From: Parachlamydiales bacterium
GTDB lineage: Bacteria > Chlamydiota > Chlamydiia > Chlamydiales > SM23-39
Direction: 5' to 3'
DNA length: 64,000 bases
NCBI GenBank assembly: GCA_019694475.1
Contig: JAIBBX010000003.1
Coordinates: 124,001-188,000 of the forward strand
Of this stretch, positions 40,661 to 50,019 are shown in pieces. Position 1 is the stretch's first letter. Each line of letters opens with the position of its first letter. A model generated the notes under the pieces. It did no database searches. It saw nothing but the letters and a program-made list of their open reading frames with translations, and was not told the DNA's origin. Position numbers and translations under genes: made by a program.

Positions 40661-42276
40661 CTCGCGATACAAGAGAAATGGAGTCTTTGATGGAGGTTAT
40701 CAAGAGAGTCCATATGATTGAGCTGAATGCCCCAATCGAGCCTTACATTGACGTATGGAGGAATTTGGAAACGGATGCCAGGTCCAACGCTCGATAAAAA
40801 TGCCTTTCTTTTTTCAAAATTTACAGGATGAGCTTTAACAGCGACCCCATAGTCGAAAAATAGAAGCGCTTGGAATAGATCGACCCAAGGTTTTTTATAC
40901 ATATAACAAAGGAAACTTTTGGGATTTGTCTTAAGTTCTAAGTTTGAAATGAATGCCTGATCTCCATTCACCGTTCTTTCTTTGTAACCTCTTACTGTAT
41001 TGTAGCCGCCGATTCCGAATGTTTCGCTCGGAAGCAGATTTTCTGAAGCGAGCTGACCTCGAAGGGCAATGTCTAAAAGAAAGGGATTTACAAAATGCCA
41101 AGAGAAAGTATAGGAAGATCTTCCATAAATATAGTAGTTTTTCGCGTCAAAGCGAAGGGCGGAATAATCACTGTTTTTCTGATCGGAATACCATTGTCCC
41201 GGAGACCAAAAAGCTTCGATTTCAAATGTTGTTTGGATCGGATCCGATTCATAGCCGATGTTGTAGCTGGCCATAAACTGGCCTAAATTTACATTTTTCT
41301 CATTCGGGTTGACTGGAGATTCTCCGAAGAGAAGATCGTTATTCGTTCTTTTGAAATCGTATCCAAAAGAGAACTCCTGCAAGAAGTTATAATGGACAGG
41401 CAAAGGAATTTGATATCGGAAACTGCCTTGAAGCGTAAATCCTTTTTCATTGAATAAAACATCGGGTGATTGCGGATTGCTAAAAGTTGTGTCGATGGAA
41501 GAATAGCCTCCGTAGACTAAAAGTTGATGGCGCCAGGGCAAGGGAAATATATAAGAGAGGACGTGCGACTGCAGCCTGCTGAAATTGGAAGAAGCGGTGT
41601 ACTGGTAGTTTAAGATTTGATCCGAGCCGAAAACGTTACCCCAATTGAGACCAGCAAAAAGACGGTTATTCCCCGTAACGTCATTTCCTGTATTATCAAT
41701 GCCTGTAAAGAAGCGGTAGGGCCTCCGATCTTGTACAAACAGAGTGACGTTTGTGCTTCCATACTCTTTCCCCGGGTCATAGATTACATCGACCCGCCGA
41801 AATGGATTGAGGTTAAACCACATCACATCTTGCAGAATCGTTTTGGAGTCGAGAGGACAATTAGGCTGTGTTCGCATTCCTTTAAGAAAGAGGCAGTCTT
41901 TGAAGTAGCAATTGCCTTTGACAGAAACGTTTTCAATCTGAGCTTCTAAGATAATGATTTTTAAAAGCCCATCAGAAATATCTTGTTCAGGAATTTGTAT
42001 GGCTACGATCGGTCGGTTATTTTTTCGATAGAAGCCGCTGATTGCTTTTTTCAAATCTAACAGAGTTTCTTTTTCAATTGGGCAACCGATAAAAGGGGTA
42101 AGTTGTTTCGTAAGGTTCGATTGAGACCCCGGGATGCAGAGATTTTGAGAAAAAACGATCCCGCAATTGCCATCTCTAACGGGATCATCTTTATCCTTCA
42201 GTAAAACGATTGAGTGAATTGTAGAGTCTGCAAAAACTCCCAAAAAGAACAGCAAAAACAAGATGATTCGATTCAT
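40654..42276 (-). CDS. two-partner secretion outer membrane transporter (TpsB, FhaC/ShlB family)
   Basis: 540 residues: signal peptide (IILFLLFFLGVFADS), POTRA-type region (FIGCPIEKETLLDLKKAISGFYRKNNRPIVAIQIPEQDISDG), then a beta-barrel with alternating strands. It includes the FGIGGYNTVRGYKER motif (family VRG(Y/F)) and an aromatic final strand (LHFSCIASY). It exports the TpsA protein encoded just upstream, whose stop it overlaps as ATGA. Two-partner systems are not part of the usual chlamydial type V set (Pmp autotransporters). Confidence 0.9.
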   Translation of the reverse strand: MNRIILFLLFFLGVFADSTIHSIVLLKDKDDPVRDGNCGIVFSQNLCIPGSQSNLTKQLTPFIGCPIEKETLLDLKKAISGFYRKNNRPIVAIQIPEQDISDGLLKIIILEAQIENVSVKGNCYFKDCLFLKGMRTQPNCPLDSKTILQDVMWFNLNPFRRVDVIYDPGKEYGSTNVTLFVQDRRPYRFFTGIDNTGNDVTGNNRLFAGLNWGNVFGSDQILNYQYTASSNFSRLQSHVLSYIFPLPWRHQLLVYGGYSSIDTTFSNPQSPDVLFNEKGFTLQGSFRYQIPLPVHYNFLQEFSFGYDFKRTNNDLLFGESPVNPNEKNVNLGQFMASYNIGYESDPIQTTFEIEAFWSPGQWYSDQKNSDYSALRFDAKNYYIYGRSSYTFSWHFVNPFLLDIALRGQLASENLLPSETFGIGGYNTVRGYKERTVNGDQAFISNLELKTNPKSFLCYMYKKPWVDLFQALLFFDYGVAVKAHPVNFEKRKAFLSSVGPGIRFQIPPYVNVRLDWGIQLNHMDSLDNLHQRLHFSCIASY

Positions 42277-45023
42277 GGAATATCTCTTTCTGTCAGATCG
42301 ATTCTATGATCTTTGAAAGTTTTGCGGCTTAAAATAAAGGGTTGTTTTGCCCACATTTCTGGATCTACATGATTGATTTCAGCAAATTTCATGAACCAAA
42401 CTATATATTCATCATATGGATGTAAATCTCTGAACATTTCAGCTCCTGCAACAAATATCGGCTCGGCTAGGAAGTTGACGATGACGGGCAAATCCTTATA
42501 GAAAAACGTAAAAGCGGGCCCACCAAAGAAGCTACTTGGATAATAGACTCCCCACTGTTCTTGATTGCTATTCTGGTATAGGGGACCTGGAGAAAAAAAT
42601 GTCTGCACCAAGGTATTTAGATCAAGAAACCCAGCAACAATTGTATTTTGTGCTTGTCTCGATGTGAATATGCGGACTTGCCCTTTATAATTGATTCCAG
42701 AGCCCATGAGGGAAAATCGCCCGGGCCCGATTCCTGGAGGATTCGGAAAATCGTTATCAACGACAATCGTAATATTTCCAGGAGTCAAGTTATTAATGTC
42801 TGCAAAAGCATATGAATTGAATGAAATATCTCTTCCGGCAATCAAAGTTACATTTTTAGGGGTATTGGTCAAATTAGAGAGCGTAACAAGAGAGCTTTCT
42901 TGAAAGTCCATAGAGCCTCCTGCTTTGACAAATAGGTTGCCGCCAGCGCCAAAGCCTGCCGCACCTCCAGGACCGCCTGCTGTTGTGATATTTCCTCCGA
43001 CGTTTACAGTCAGATCCAGTGAGGTGTTAGACGAAGTCGTAATTGTAGAAAATGCAGGGCCTACCCCTTGCAAGGTTAAATTTCTCCCAATATTTGCGCT
43101 AACACCTGTTCCCCCGTTGGTTCCAGAACTGAACACAGAAGTCCCAGAAAAGCTCGCAGAGCCGCCGACATTGAGCTCGACAGTTCCGGTGGAGCGAATG
43201 ATGCTAGCAATGGTTGGACCGGATGTAGCCGTTAAATTCCCACCTACAGTTACATGAGTTGGAAAAGAAGTGGTAAAAGTATCGCCGATTTCTATTGCAG
43301 AGAGGGGCGCTGCTGACATGACAAGATTTCCTCTTGCTGTCACAAAAGTTCCGCCTGAACCGCCTCGGACAATCGTTGAATTGCCGCCCCCGCCGTTTCC
43401 GCCCACGAGAGTGATATCTCCTCCGAAAAGCGTGACTGTACCGTTGTCTGATTGGACTTGGCCTCGATTGAACAATGGATCTCCAATCAGGATATTCCCA
43501 TTCGGAGCATTGAGCGTGATATTTCCTGTTCCTCCTCCCGCATTACGAAGGCGGCCATGAATATAAATAGCAGTGCCTGTCCCGTTTGCCTGAAGGACGA
43601 GGCTATTTGCTGTAGGGCCATATGTGATATCTACAGTTGTTGTGATGGATCCATTTCCACCCGGAAGAGGAATGGTCGCACCTGTTGTTTGAATAGTCAC
43701 ATTCCCTGCGCCTATTTCAGCAAGAAAGTTTGCGAGATCGATCGTTGAGGCCGCTGCGGTTGGGGTAAAAATTCCTCCGGAGAAAGCTCCTCCAGTTACC
43801 CCTCCTGCTGCCTGAATGGTAATATCAGATTCTGGATCGAGAAGCAAAGTTCCTGCCTGACCCAAAGGAGCTGATCTGAGCGCTGAGCCTTGATAATCGA
43901 AACCTTTTTTCCCTGAAACCTCAATGAATCCGCCGTCGCCGCCTAAGGGACCTGCGCTAGCATCGACTTTGCCGTAGAACCGGGTAGAATGATCGGCCCA
44001 AAAAATCGCTTTTCCACCAGGGCCCTTTTCCAACGCTTGAACCGTTATTTGGGCTTTGGGATCAACGTATGTGAATTCTGCGTTGAGAATTTGAGAGTTT
44101 GCGCCTTGCGTATCTCCTCCCATCAATAAAGTCCCCCCGCCAAATTTCCCTGATAGATCGACAAATGCGTTCTCTAAAAGAGCGACTTTTTCTCCGAGGA
44201 TCTCGATTCTCCCGCCTTCATCATTGAAGTTTTTTGCTTTTATGTTTCCATCCACAAAAACGGTTCCCTTTTCCGCTCGCAGGAAGATTTTTCCATCGAC
44301 AAGTTCAGTTCCTAACGCATCGACTTCACCCTTGAGCTGAATCGCTTTTTCATAAAGAGTTCCATCGCTTTTCCATTCCATTTGCGAGCAGCGGACGATC
44401 CCGTTTTGTTCAAGACCTGTATCCCCGCTTATTCCATCGGCTTTCACTCGAATGAATATTCTCTCGTCGCCAGAGGGTTTTAATAAGATTTCTTTCCCTG
44501 CAGCGGCAAACGATTTTTGGGCGTTGATTTCACCCTGGTTGAATACTTGATACCCTAAAAGAAAAGCTTCTCCGTCGGAGCAGATGATCTTTCCCAAATT
44601 TTCAATTCTTCCCATTTTGTCGCCCGAGAAAAGAAATTCGGAAGAATGGATAAAAGCTTCATTTTCGAGGTTTAAAGAGGAGATTAGAAGGCCTTTCGTA
44701 TCAATGACAGCGTCAGCTCCAATCAGAACGCCGTTTTCATTGATTAAATAGATTCGAGAATTCCCATTTAGCGTTCCTAGTAGATGGCTGATTTCAGAGC
44801 CTATCACCCGATTTAAAATTGCAGATCCTATGGTCGGCTGCGTGAAAGTTACCGTTTCTTGAGGATCGATGGAAAATGAGTCCCAATGAATGATGGAGCG
44901 GTCTGTAGCGGCAATATTCAATTCATTTTTCGTTGCCCCATCGAATTGGACAGAACCATGAACGACTTCAGGGTTTTGCGGGAGCGCAAAAAGGGCAAAA
45001 GGGATCAAAGCGAATAGCTTCAT
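42273..45023 (-). CDS. filamentous-haemagglutinin-like exoprotein (TpsA)
   Basis: 916 residues. The signal peptide is followed by a TPS domain: VVHGSVQFDGATKNELNI...IHWDSFSIDPQETVTFTQP...LNGNSRIYLINENGVLIGADAVID, the haemagglutination-activity domain that TpsB recognises. The rest is Gly/Asn-rich parallel beta-helix with many short repeats (SGGGGTGNI-type turns, NVGGN strands). No C-terminal toxin module is evident; the last 80 residues (YDEYIVWFMKFAEIN) are charged and not repetitive. It is probably a surface adhesin. It is small for the family. Confidence 0.88.
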   Translation of the reverse strand: MKLFALIPFALFALPQNPEVVHGSVQFDGATKNELNIAATDRSIIHWDSFSIDPQETVTFTQPTIGSAILNRVIGSEISHLLGTLNGNSRIYLINENGVLIGADAVIDTKGLLISSLNLENEAFIHSSEFLFSGDKMGRIENLGKIICSDGEAFLLGYQVFNQGEINAQKSFAAAGKEILLKPSGDERIFIRVKADGISGDTGLEQNGIVRCSQMEWKSDGTLYEKAIQLKGEVDALGTELVDGKIFLRAEKGTVFVDGNIKAKNFNDEGGRIEILGEKVALLENAFVDLSGKFGGGTLLMGGDTQGANSQILNAEFTYVDPKAQITVQALEKGPGGKAIFWADHSTRFYGKVDASAGPLGGDGGFIEVSGKKGFDYQGSALRSAPLGQAGTLLLDPESDITIQAAGGVTGGAFSGGIFTPTAAASTIDLANFLAEIGAGNVTIQTTGATIPLPGGNGSITTTVDITYGPTANSLVLQANGTGTAIYIHGRLRNAGGGTGNITLNAPNGNILIGDPLFNRGQVQSDNGTVTLFGGDITLVGGNGGGGNSTIVRGGSGGTFVTARGNLVMSAAPLSAIEIGDTFTTSFPTHVTVGGNLTATSGPTIASIIRSTGTVELNVGGSASFSGTSVFSSGTNGGTGVSANIGRNLTLQGVGPAFSTITTSSNTSLDLTVNVGGNITTAGGPGGAAGFGAGGNLFVKAGGSMDFQESSLVTLSNLTNTPKNVTLIAGRDISFNSYAFADINNLTPGNITIVVDNDFPNPPGIGPGRFSLMGSGINYKGQVRIFTSRQAQNTIVAGFLDLNTLVQTFFSPGPLYQNSNQEQWGVYYPSSFFGGPAFTFFYKDLPVIVNFLAEPIFVAGAEMFRDLHPYDEYIVWFMKFAEINHVDPEMWAKQPFILSRKTFKDHRIDLTERDIP

Positions 45024-45377
45024 GGACCCAGCTTAACTTTCTATAAAAAAATTGAAAAGAGAATTTCGACAAGCAAATAAGCTTTCAGAAGGTTTTGCCG
45101 ATTTCAGCAAATAAACAACCTAAGGATCACTTTACAGATGGGCGCTACTTCCCTTAATCTGTTCCAGTCGATTTCGCTTTCCCTGAATCAAAGCTGAATG
45201 AATGAGATCTTTAAGCGCGGTTTTATTTGTTATGCAGCTGGAGCAAAAAACAAGAGCTGTAGCTACGGATTGTACTGCTTTAGCTATTGTCAACGCATGA
45301 TTGGCATAAGGGGGGCAGATCTTCTGCCCCGTTATCTTCCATTTGCATGGTAGAAAATGGAGAGGCTTGAGCGGATA
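45024..45377. other. 354-base non-coding stretch upstream of TpsA
   Basis: No convincing gene is visible; only frames under 25 codons. It should hold the TpsA promoter (minus strand) and the 3' end of the next minus gene. The one clear structure is the stem-loop at 45312-45330. Confidence 0.6.
45312..45330 (-). terminator. stem-loop downstream of the 505-residue gene
   Basis: GGGGCAGA and TCTGCCCC form an 8-bp GC-rich stem with loop TCT, 48 bases after the minus-strand stop. It has no T-run on either strand, so termination is probable but not certain. Confidence 0.5.
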
Positions 45378-46895
45378 TTATAGATCAATTTTTCTCAAAT
45401 TGGCAGCCTCTTCTTCATACACGTCAATAGGTGGGGCATTTCTAATCAAAGCCTCATTGATTGCCGCCATGATGTCTGCATCACCCATCAATTGATAAGT
45501 GATCAGCAAAAGGAGAACTTGGTCTTTGCTGAATACGTCGTTATTGATTCCGAATAAAATGACTTTCTTCGCCTTTTCGGGTGCAAGCGCAAGCCTTTGA
45601 TTTGCATCAAGACCGAACAAATGTCCGTGTTCAATTACGTGCCTTTGCAATTCATATTGGATGAGGCAATTGACGGTCATGAGTGCTTGGGCATTTGGAT
45701 CGTTTACAGGTTCAGCAATTACGGCATCTCCGGTAATTGTATATTTATGCTGAGCCAATTGTCTGTTTTGATAAAATCCGTGAGCGATATCTTCGCCGAT
45801 TTTTGTGGCTATTTCTCGAGCTTTATCGCTTTCAATCGAATCTTTGCTTATATCACTGTAAGGGTCAATCGGAGTGAATGAGGGATCCCAATTGATTCCT
45901 TCTCCAAAAAACTGCTCATGATGCATATTCAAGCCCAATTGGCCAAATAAAAGAGCGCCTTGGCCATGGTCTTCTTGTTTTTTAAAACCTTGTGCGACGA
46001 TCCGTCCCGTTTCAGCATGATCTGGCTGCAAATGCTCGGGCAAAAGCTTGGCCACGACTTCAGATTGCTCTTTAAATAGTTGCGTGATGTGTTCTGGCAA
46101 TACAGTGTCCATTGTTGATCCGCAAATCCCTAGATCATAGCAATGCTGGATAGCTGCATTTTTGAGAAGTCTATAAAAGGCTTTTGAGGCATCAGCATTT
46201 CCTTGAAAATTTGCCAAATTACCGATCATTTTTGCAGTAGCGGAATCGGCTTCGCAAAGGGCAAGAAATTGATCTTTATTTGCTACTATTTGAGTCATAA
46301 GGGTGCCCAAATGCGCTAGGGCTTCTGCTTCACCTACTTGTGCGCCTGATTGCGGGAAAGATTGGAGGATTCTAATCAATGGAATGATCATTCCTTTTAA
46401 ACGGGCTGCTAAGGCGTTGTCGGATCTTAAGGAATGAGGGCGGTTGAATGCTAATTCATAGAGTCCCACAAACCCTGCGATAGTTTTAGCGCCTACCAGT
46501 CTGTTTTGTTGTTGCCGAGCGGCTTCCGCTAGGACTGGTTCTGCTTGTGCGGGAGCAGAAAAGTGCTTTTTAGCAATTTCTTTGACTTTTTTAACTAAAG
46601 TTGAAATATCATCATTCGACTGTATCCGTTTGATTTGGTTGACAAGATCAATCCCTTCTTGACGAAGTTGGCGAACAGTGGGGTTAGTTGGCAAATCGAT
46701 TTCTGTATTTCCAGTTAGTGGCAGGAATTTTGATAGGTTGATAAGAGCTTTAATCGCTATTTTCATCGTGTCTTGGGTTGTCGCTTGGCCCAGTAACTCT
46801 AAAAATTCAGCGAATCGATTTGCGGCTGCCGCATTGCCAGTCTCATTTCGTAAATATCGATACGCGCTGACAACTTCTCCAAAACTTAAACTCAT
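45378..46895 (-). CDS. 505-residue hypothetical protein
   Basis: A long, mostly helical, soluble-looking protein with no signal peptide and no domain I can name. Segments such as ANRFAEFLELLGQ, LKGMIIPLIRILQSF and VVAKLLPEHLQPDHAETGRIVAQGF are amphipathic helices. GGAGGA directly upstream supports the ATG. It stands alone between the TPS pair and asnS with non-coding DNA on both sides. A type III effector or a lineage-specific protein are both possible; nothing in the sequence decides. Confidence 0.8.
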   Translation of the reverse strand: MSLSFGEVVSAYRYLRNETGNAAAANRFAEFLELLGQATTQDTMKIAIKALINLSKFLPLTGNTEIDLPTNPTVRQLRQEGIDLVNQIKRIQSNDDISTLVKKVKEIAKKHFSAPAQAEPVLAEAARQQQNRLVGAKTIAGFVGLYELAFNRPHSLRSDNALAARLKGMIIPLIRILQSFPQSGAQVGEAEALAHLGTLMTQIVANKDQFLALCEADSATAKMIGNLANFQGNADASKAFYRLLKNAAIQHCYDLGICGSTMDTVLPEHITQLFKEQSEVVAKLLPEHLQPDHAETGRIVAQGFKKQEDHGQGALLFGQLGLNMHHEQFFGEGINWDPSFTPIDPYSDISKDSIESDKAREIATKIGEDIAHGFYQNRQLAQHKYTITGDAVIAEPVNDPNAQALMTVNCLIQYELQRHVIEHGHLFGLDANQRLALAPEKAKKVILFGINNDVFSKDQVLLLLITYQLMGDADIMAAINEALIRNAPPIDVYEEEAANLRKIDL

Positions 46896-47068
46896 ATATC
46901 CTCCGTTATTATTGAGGGCAACATGATATAGAATTTTTATCTTTTTAGTAAAGTAAAGTTTTGAATGAACTCATATGATATATTAAAAAACATGTTTAAA
47001 GATAAATGCTATATCAATGGTGAATGGTTTGGTGGGAAAGAGACGTTTCCTGTCTTTTGAAAGATGCC

Positions 47069-47094
47069 CCTGTATAAAAACTTATACAAGGGAA
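47069..47094 (-). terminator. stem-loop downstream of asnS
   Basis: CCCCTGTATAA and TTATACAAGGG pair over 11 bp (one G-T), loop AAAC, 30 bases after the asnS stop. It is a likely transcription terminator, although only a weak T-rich tail follows. Confidence 0.5.
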
Positions 47095-47123
47095 CTTACC
47101 AATAAAACTTGTTTGCAGCAATC

Positions 47124-48482
47124 CTAAAACTCGGCGTGTCCTGGATAACGAGGGAATGGAATCACATCTCTGATGTTTTCCATGCCGGTAGTAAAGAGAA
47201 CAAGGCGCTCGAATCCTAAGCCGAAACCGGCATGCGGCACGCTTCCATATTCGCGCAGTTCCAAATACCACCAGTAATCTTCCCTTTTCAAACCGAAATC
47301 TTGGATTTTTTTCTCAAGCACATCGAGCCTCTCTTCGCGCTGAGAGCCTCCGATGATTTCGCCGATTTTTGGGACGAGGATATCCATCGCGGCAACGGTC
47401 TTTCCATCTGTGTTTGCTCTCATGTAGAAAGATTTGATGTCCGTTGGGTAATCGGTGAGAATGACTGGTTTTTTGCAATGCTCTTCAGCGAGATACCGTT
47501 CGTGTTCTGATTGGAGGTCAATGCCCCATTCAACAGGGAATTCAAACTGTTTCCCCGATTTTTTCAAAATCGAGATCGCTTCAGTATAGGGGATATGGGC
47601 AAATGGGCTGTTTGCTACATGCTGCAAACGTCCAATGAGGCCGTTTTCGATGAATTTATCAAAGAATTCGAGATCTTCCTTGCAATGTTCAAGAACGTAG
47701 CGTACGCAGAATTTCAAATAGGCTTCTGCGCATTCCATGTTGTCTTTAAGATCGGCAAAGGCCATTTCAGGCTCGATCATCCAGAATTCGGCCAAATGGC
47801 GCGAAGTGTTGGAGTTTTCCGCTCTAAATGTGGGGCCGAAGGTATAGATGTCGGAAAGAGCGCATGCGGCGATTTCCCCTTCGAGCTGTCCAGAAACTGT
47901 AAGATAGGCCGATTTGCCGAAGAAATCTTTCTCTGGATCGGGTTTTTCGAGCGTGGTGACGCGGAACATTTCTCCGCCTCCTTCGCAGTCAGAGCCGGTG
48001 ATAATCGGCGTCTGAATGTAGAGAAAGCCTCTTTGTTGGAAAAAGAGGTGAGTGGCGAATGCAAGCGCGTTGCGTACGCGCAAAACTGCACCTTGCGTAT
48101 TTGTGCGCGGTCTTAAGTGGGCGATCGTCCTTAAAAATTCAAAAGTGTGCCGCTTTTTTTGAAGCGGATATTTGGCCGGATCGCAGGTTCCTAAAACGCG
48201 GATCTCTTTGGCTTTCAGTTCGAGAGCTTGGTTTTTCCCTGGGCTTTCAACGAGCTCTCCAGAAATGACGACTGAAGCGCCTGTCGCAAGTTTCGACATA
48301 GCCTCTGCATAATGAGGAATATTTGCATCGGCGATGACTTGGAGGTTGCCAAGAGTCGAACCATCGTTGACTTCGATAAAGGCAAACGATTTTTGATCGC
48401 GGACCGTTCTTACCCAGCCGCGAACAACGGCTTGGGTGTTTGGTTTTTCTTTGAGAAGCTCTTTAATTTTTTTCTTCAGCAT
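47124..48482 (-). CDS. asnS: asparaginyl-tRNA synthetase
   Basis: 452 residues. The OB-fold anticodon domain ([24 protein letters not shown]) and the class II core with [25 protein letters not shown] (motif 2) and [27 protein letters not shown] (motif 3) identify AsnRS rather than AspRS. The ATG at 48482 is preferred; a longer frame to 48554 would run deep into nfo. Pathogenic Chlamydia make Asn-tRNA by transamidation as far as I recall, so a direct AsnRS is an environmental-chlamydia trait. Confidence 0.93.
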   Translation of the reverse strand: MLKKKIKELLKEKPNTQAVVRGWVRTVRDQKSFAFIEVNDGSTLGNLQVIADANIPHYAEAMSKLATGASVVISGELVESPGKNQALELKAKEIRVLGTCDPAKYPLQKKRHTFEFLRTIAHLRPRTNTQGAVLRVRNALAFATHLFFQQRGFLYIQTPIITGSDCEGGGEMFRVTTLEKPDPEKDFFGKSAYLTVSGQLEGEIAACALSDIYTFGPTFRAENSNTSRHLAEFWMIEPEMAFADLKDNMECAEAYLKFCVRYVLEHCKEDLEFFDKFIENGLIGRLQHVANSPFAHIPYTEAISILKKSGKQFEFPVEWGIDLQSEHERYLAEEHCKKPVILTDYPTDIKSFYMRANTDGKTVAAMDILVPKIGEIIGGSQREERLDVLEKKIQDFGLKREDYWWYLELREYGSVPHAGFGLGFERLVLFTTGMENIRDVIPFPRYPGHAEF

Positions 48483-49311
48483 ATTTCCGTAAAGTGGCGA
48501 TTTCGTTTTTCCAGATAGGAGGACCATTAGGCGTCTCCAAATATTTTGGCACATCAGTATTTTGCATTAGAAAGCGAAATGATTCCAGTCCGATTTTCCC
48601 TTGCCCGATATCGGCGTGACGGTCGACTCGGGAGGCAAAATCTTTTGCCGAATCATTTACGTGGAAGGCCATCAAATAGTTAAGGCCGATTTTTTCATCG
48701 AATTCCTTGAGAGTTGTTCTCCATCCCTGTTCTGTTCGAATGTCATAGCCGGCCACAAAAATATGGCAAGTATCTATGCAAACCCCGATGGGGATTTTTC
48801 CTTTTACCCGTTCGATGATAAAGCCCAAATGCTCAAATTTGTGGCCTACGCTTGTGCCTTGGCCCGCAGTCGTTTCAAGCAAAAGTTTGGTTTTTCCCTC
48901 CTGAACCAGTTCTTCTACTTCCAAAAGACTTTGGACGATGGTTTCGAGGCATTGTTCAAGAGAGCTTGTTGTATAAGCGCCGGGATGAAAGTTCAAATAA
49001 GGGATTTTTAAAGCATGGCAACGTTCGATTTCGCCTTGAAAGGCCTTTCGGCTTTTCGCCAAGATTTCCAAATCGGGCGCGCCTAGATTGATCAAATAAC
49101 TATCATGGCTCATCACATCGGTGATGCCGGTTTCACTCAGCGCTTTTTCCCAAAGAACGATTTCTTCCGAGGTGATTGTCCTGCCGGCCCATTGCTTTTG
49201 ATTGCTCGTAAATAGTTGAATGGTGGTGGCGCCGATTTCTTTTCCCTGGTAGAGGGCCATGTGAGCCCCGCCTGCTGCAGAAGTGTGGGCGCCGATCAAA
49301 ATTTTATTCAT
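48463..49311 (-). CDS. nfo: endonuclease IV (AP endonuclease)
   Basis: 282 residues with the three family signatures: [29 protein letters not shown] and [23 protein letters not shown]. The metal ligands (Glu, His, Asp) are present. It cuts abasic sites in DNA. The end overlaps the asnS start by 20 bases. Its vicinity to murJ and rpsD matches other chlamydiae. Confidence 0.96.
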   Translation of the reverse strand: MNKILIGAHTSAAGGAHMALYQGKEIGATTIQLFTSNQKQWAGRTITSEEIVLWEKALSETGITDVMSHDSYLINLGAPDLEILAKSRKAFQGEIERCHALKIPYLNFHPGAYTTSSLEQCLETIVQSLLEVEELVQEGKTKLLLETTAGQGTSVGHKFEHLGFIIERVKGKIPIGVCIDTCHIFVAGYDIRTEQGWRTTLKEFDEKIGLNYLMAFHVNDSAKDFASRVDRHADIGQGKIGLESFRFLMQNTDVPKYLETPNGPPIWKNEIATLRKYAEEKN

Positions 49312-49655
49312 ATATTCTCAAGTTCAGAAATCATCTGTATTAGCTCAGATTGAAACGAGGGTAAGTACTCTTTTACTGTTTTCCAGACAATGTCGTGATC
49401 TACATCGAAATAAGCATGGATCAGTCGATTTCGCATGCCGATCAGTTGTTTCCAAGGAATTTGTGGGAATAGATCTTGTGTTTTTTCAGATATTTTTCCT
49501 GCCGCTTCGCCTAAAATTTCGAGTTCACGAATGACAGCTGATGCTAGAAGCCTATCCGTATCTAGGTGAGACCTTCTTTTCCCTTTTATGAATGCTAAAA
49601 TAGCTTTTGTAGAATCAACCATGTGCTTAAGACGAATCAAATCCTTATTTTCCAT
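49308..49655 (-). CDS. hepT: HepT-like toxin (HEPN domain)
   Basis: 115 residues, HEPN fold. RNRLIHAY is the RX4HXY active site of HepT RNases. The adjacent upstream gene encodes an MNT-type nucleotidyltransferase and overlaps it by 11 bases, which fixes the pair as a HepT-MntA (type VII) system in which the antitoxin AMPylates the toxin near the active-site Tyr. It overlaps the nfo start by 4 bases. Confidence 0.9.
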   Translation of the reverse strand: MENKDLIRLKHMVDSTKAILAFIKGKRRSHLDTDRLLASAVIRELEILGEAAGKISEKTQDLFPQIPWKQLIGMRNRLIHAYFDVDHDIVWKTVKEYLPSFQSELIQMISELENI

Positions 49656-49959
49656 AGATGATCTTGGCTTTGGCTAATACTTCATCTCGAAAATATGGGC
49701 TTAAATCATTTGGAGTTTTTAAATCTACCTGTCGACCAACCATGGAACTCAGCTCGGATTCCATATCAACCAGATCAAAAAAATTGGGAGCGTTTCCTTT
49801 TTCAAATTTCACTAGGATGTCAACATCGCTTTTGTCTGTGAAATGGGATGTCAAAATGGAACCAAAAAGGGCTAGAAAGGCAATGTGATGCTTTTTGCAA
49901 AACATCTCGATCTGTTTCTTGCTTATCGGGAAAATATTTTTACGTTTGGATGGAGGCAT
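49645..49959 (-). CDS. mntA: MntA-like minimal nucleotidyltransferase antitoxin
   Basis: 104 residues with FGSILTSHFTDKSDVDILV, a perfect GSX10DXD nucleotidyltransferase motif, and a third acidic region near VDLKTPNDL. It should AMPylate and silence the HepT toxin encoded directly downstream. No clear Shine-Dalgarno sequence. The pair is inserted between nfo and murJ. Confidence 0.9.
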   Translation of the reverse strand: MPPSKRKNIFPISKKQIEMFCKKHHIAFLALFGSILTSHFTDKSDVDILVKFEKGNAPNFFDLVDMESELSSMVGRQVDLKTPNDLSPYFRDEVLAKAKIIYGK

Positions 49960-50019
49960 ATCAAAAAAACTTTCGTGACACTTGAAATTTTATCCTAAGA
50001 CGGTGGATTCTTTCAAGGC

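Noticed and set aside
42691..43748. Proline-rich plus-strand frames over TpsA
   Set aside because: They are the complement of the Gly/Thr repeats of the TpsA beta-helix, which yields artificial Pro-rich frames.
47511..48116. 201-codon plus-strand frame
   Set aside because: It lies entirely antisense to asnS, whose motifs are unmistakable; no family features and cysteine/phenylalanine-rich nonsense composition.
48483..48554. 24-residue N-terminal extension of asnS
   Set aside because: It would lie within nfo and lacks similarity to AsnRS N-termini; MLKKKIKEL at 48482 is a typical start.
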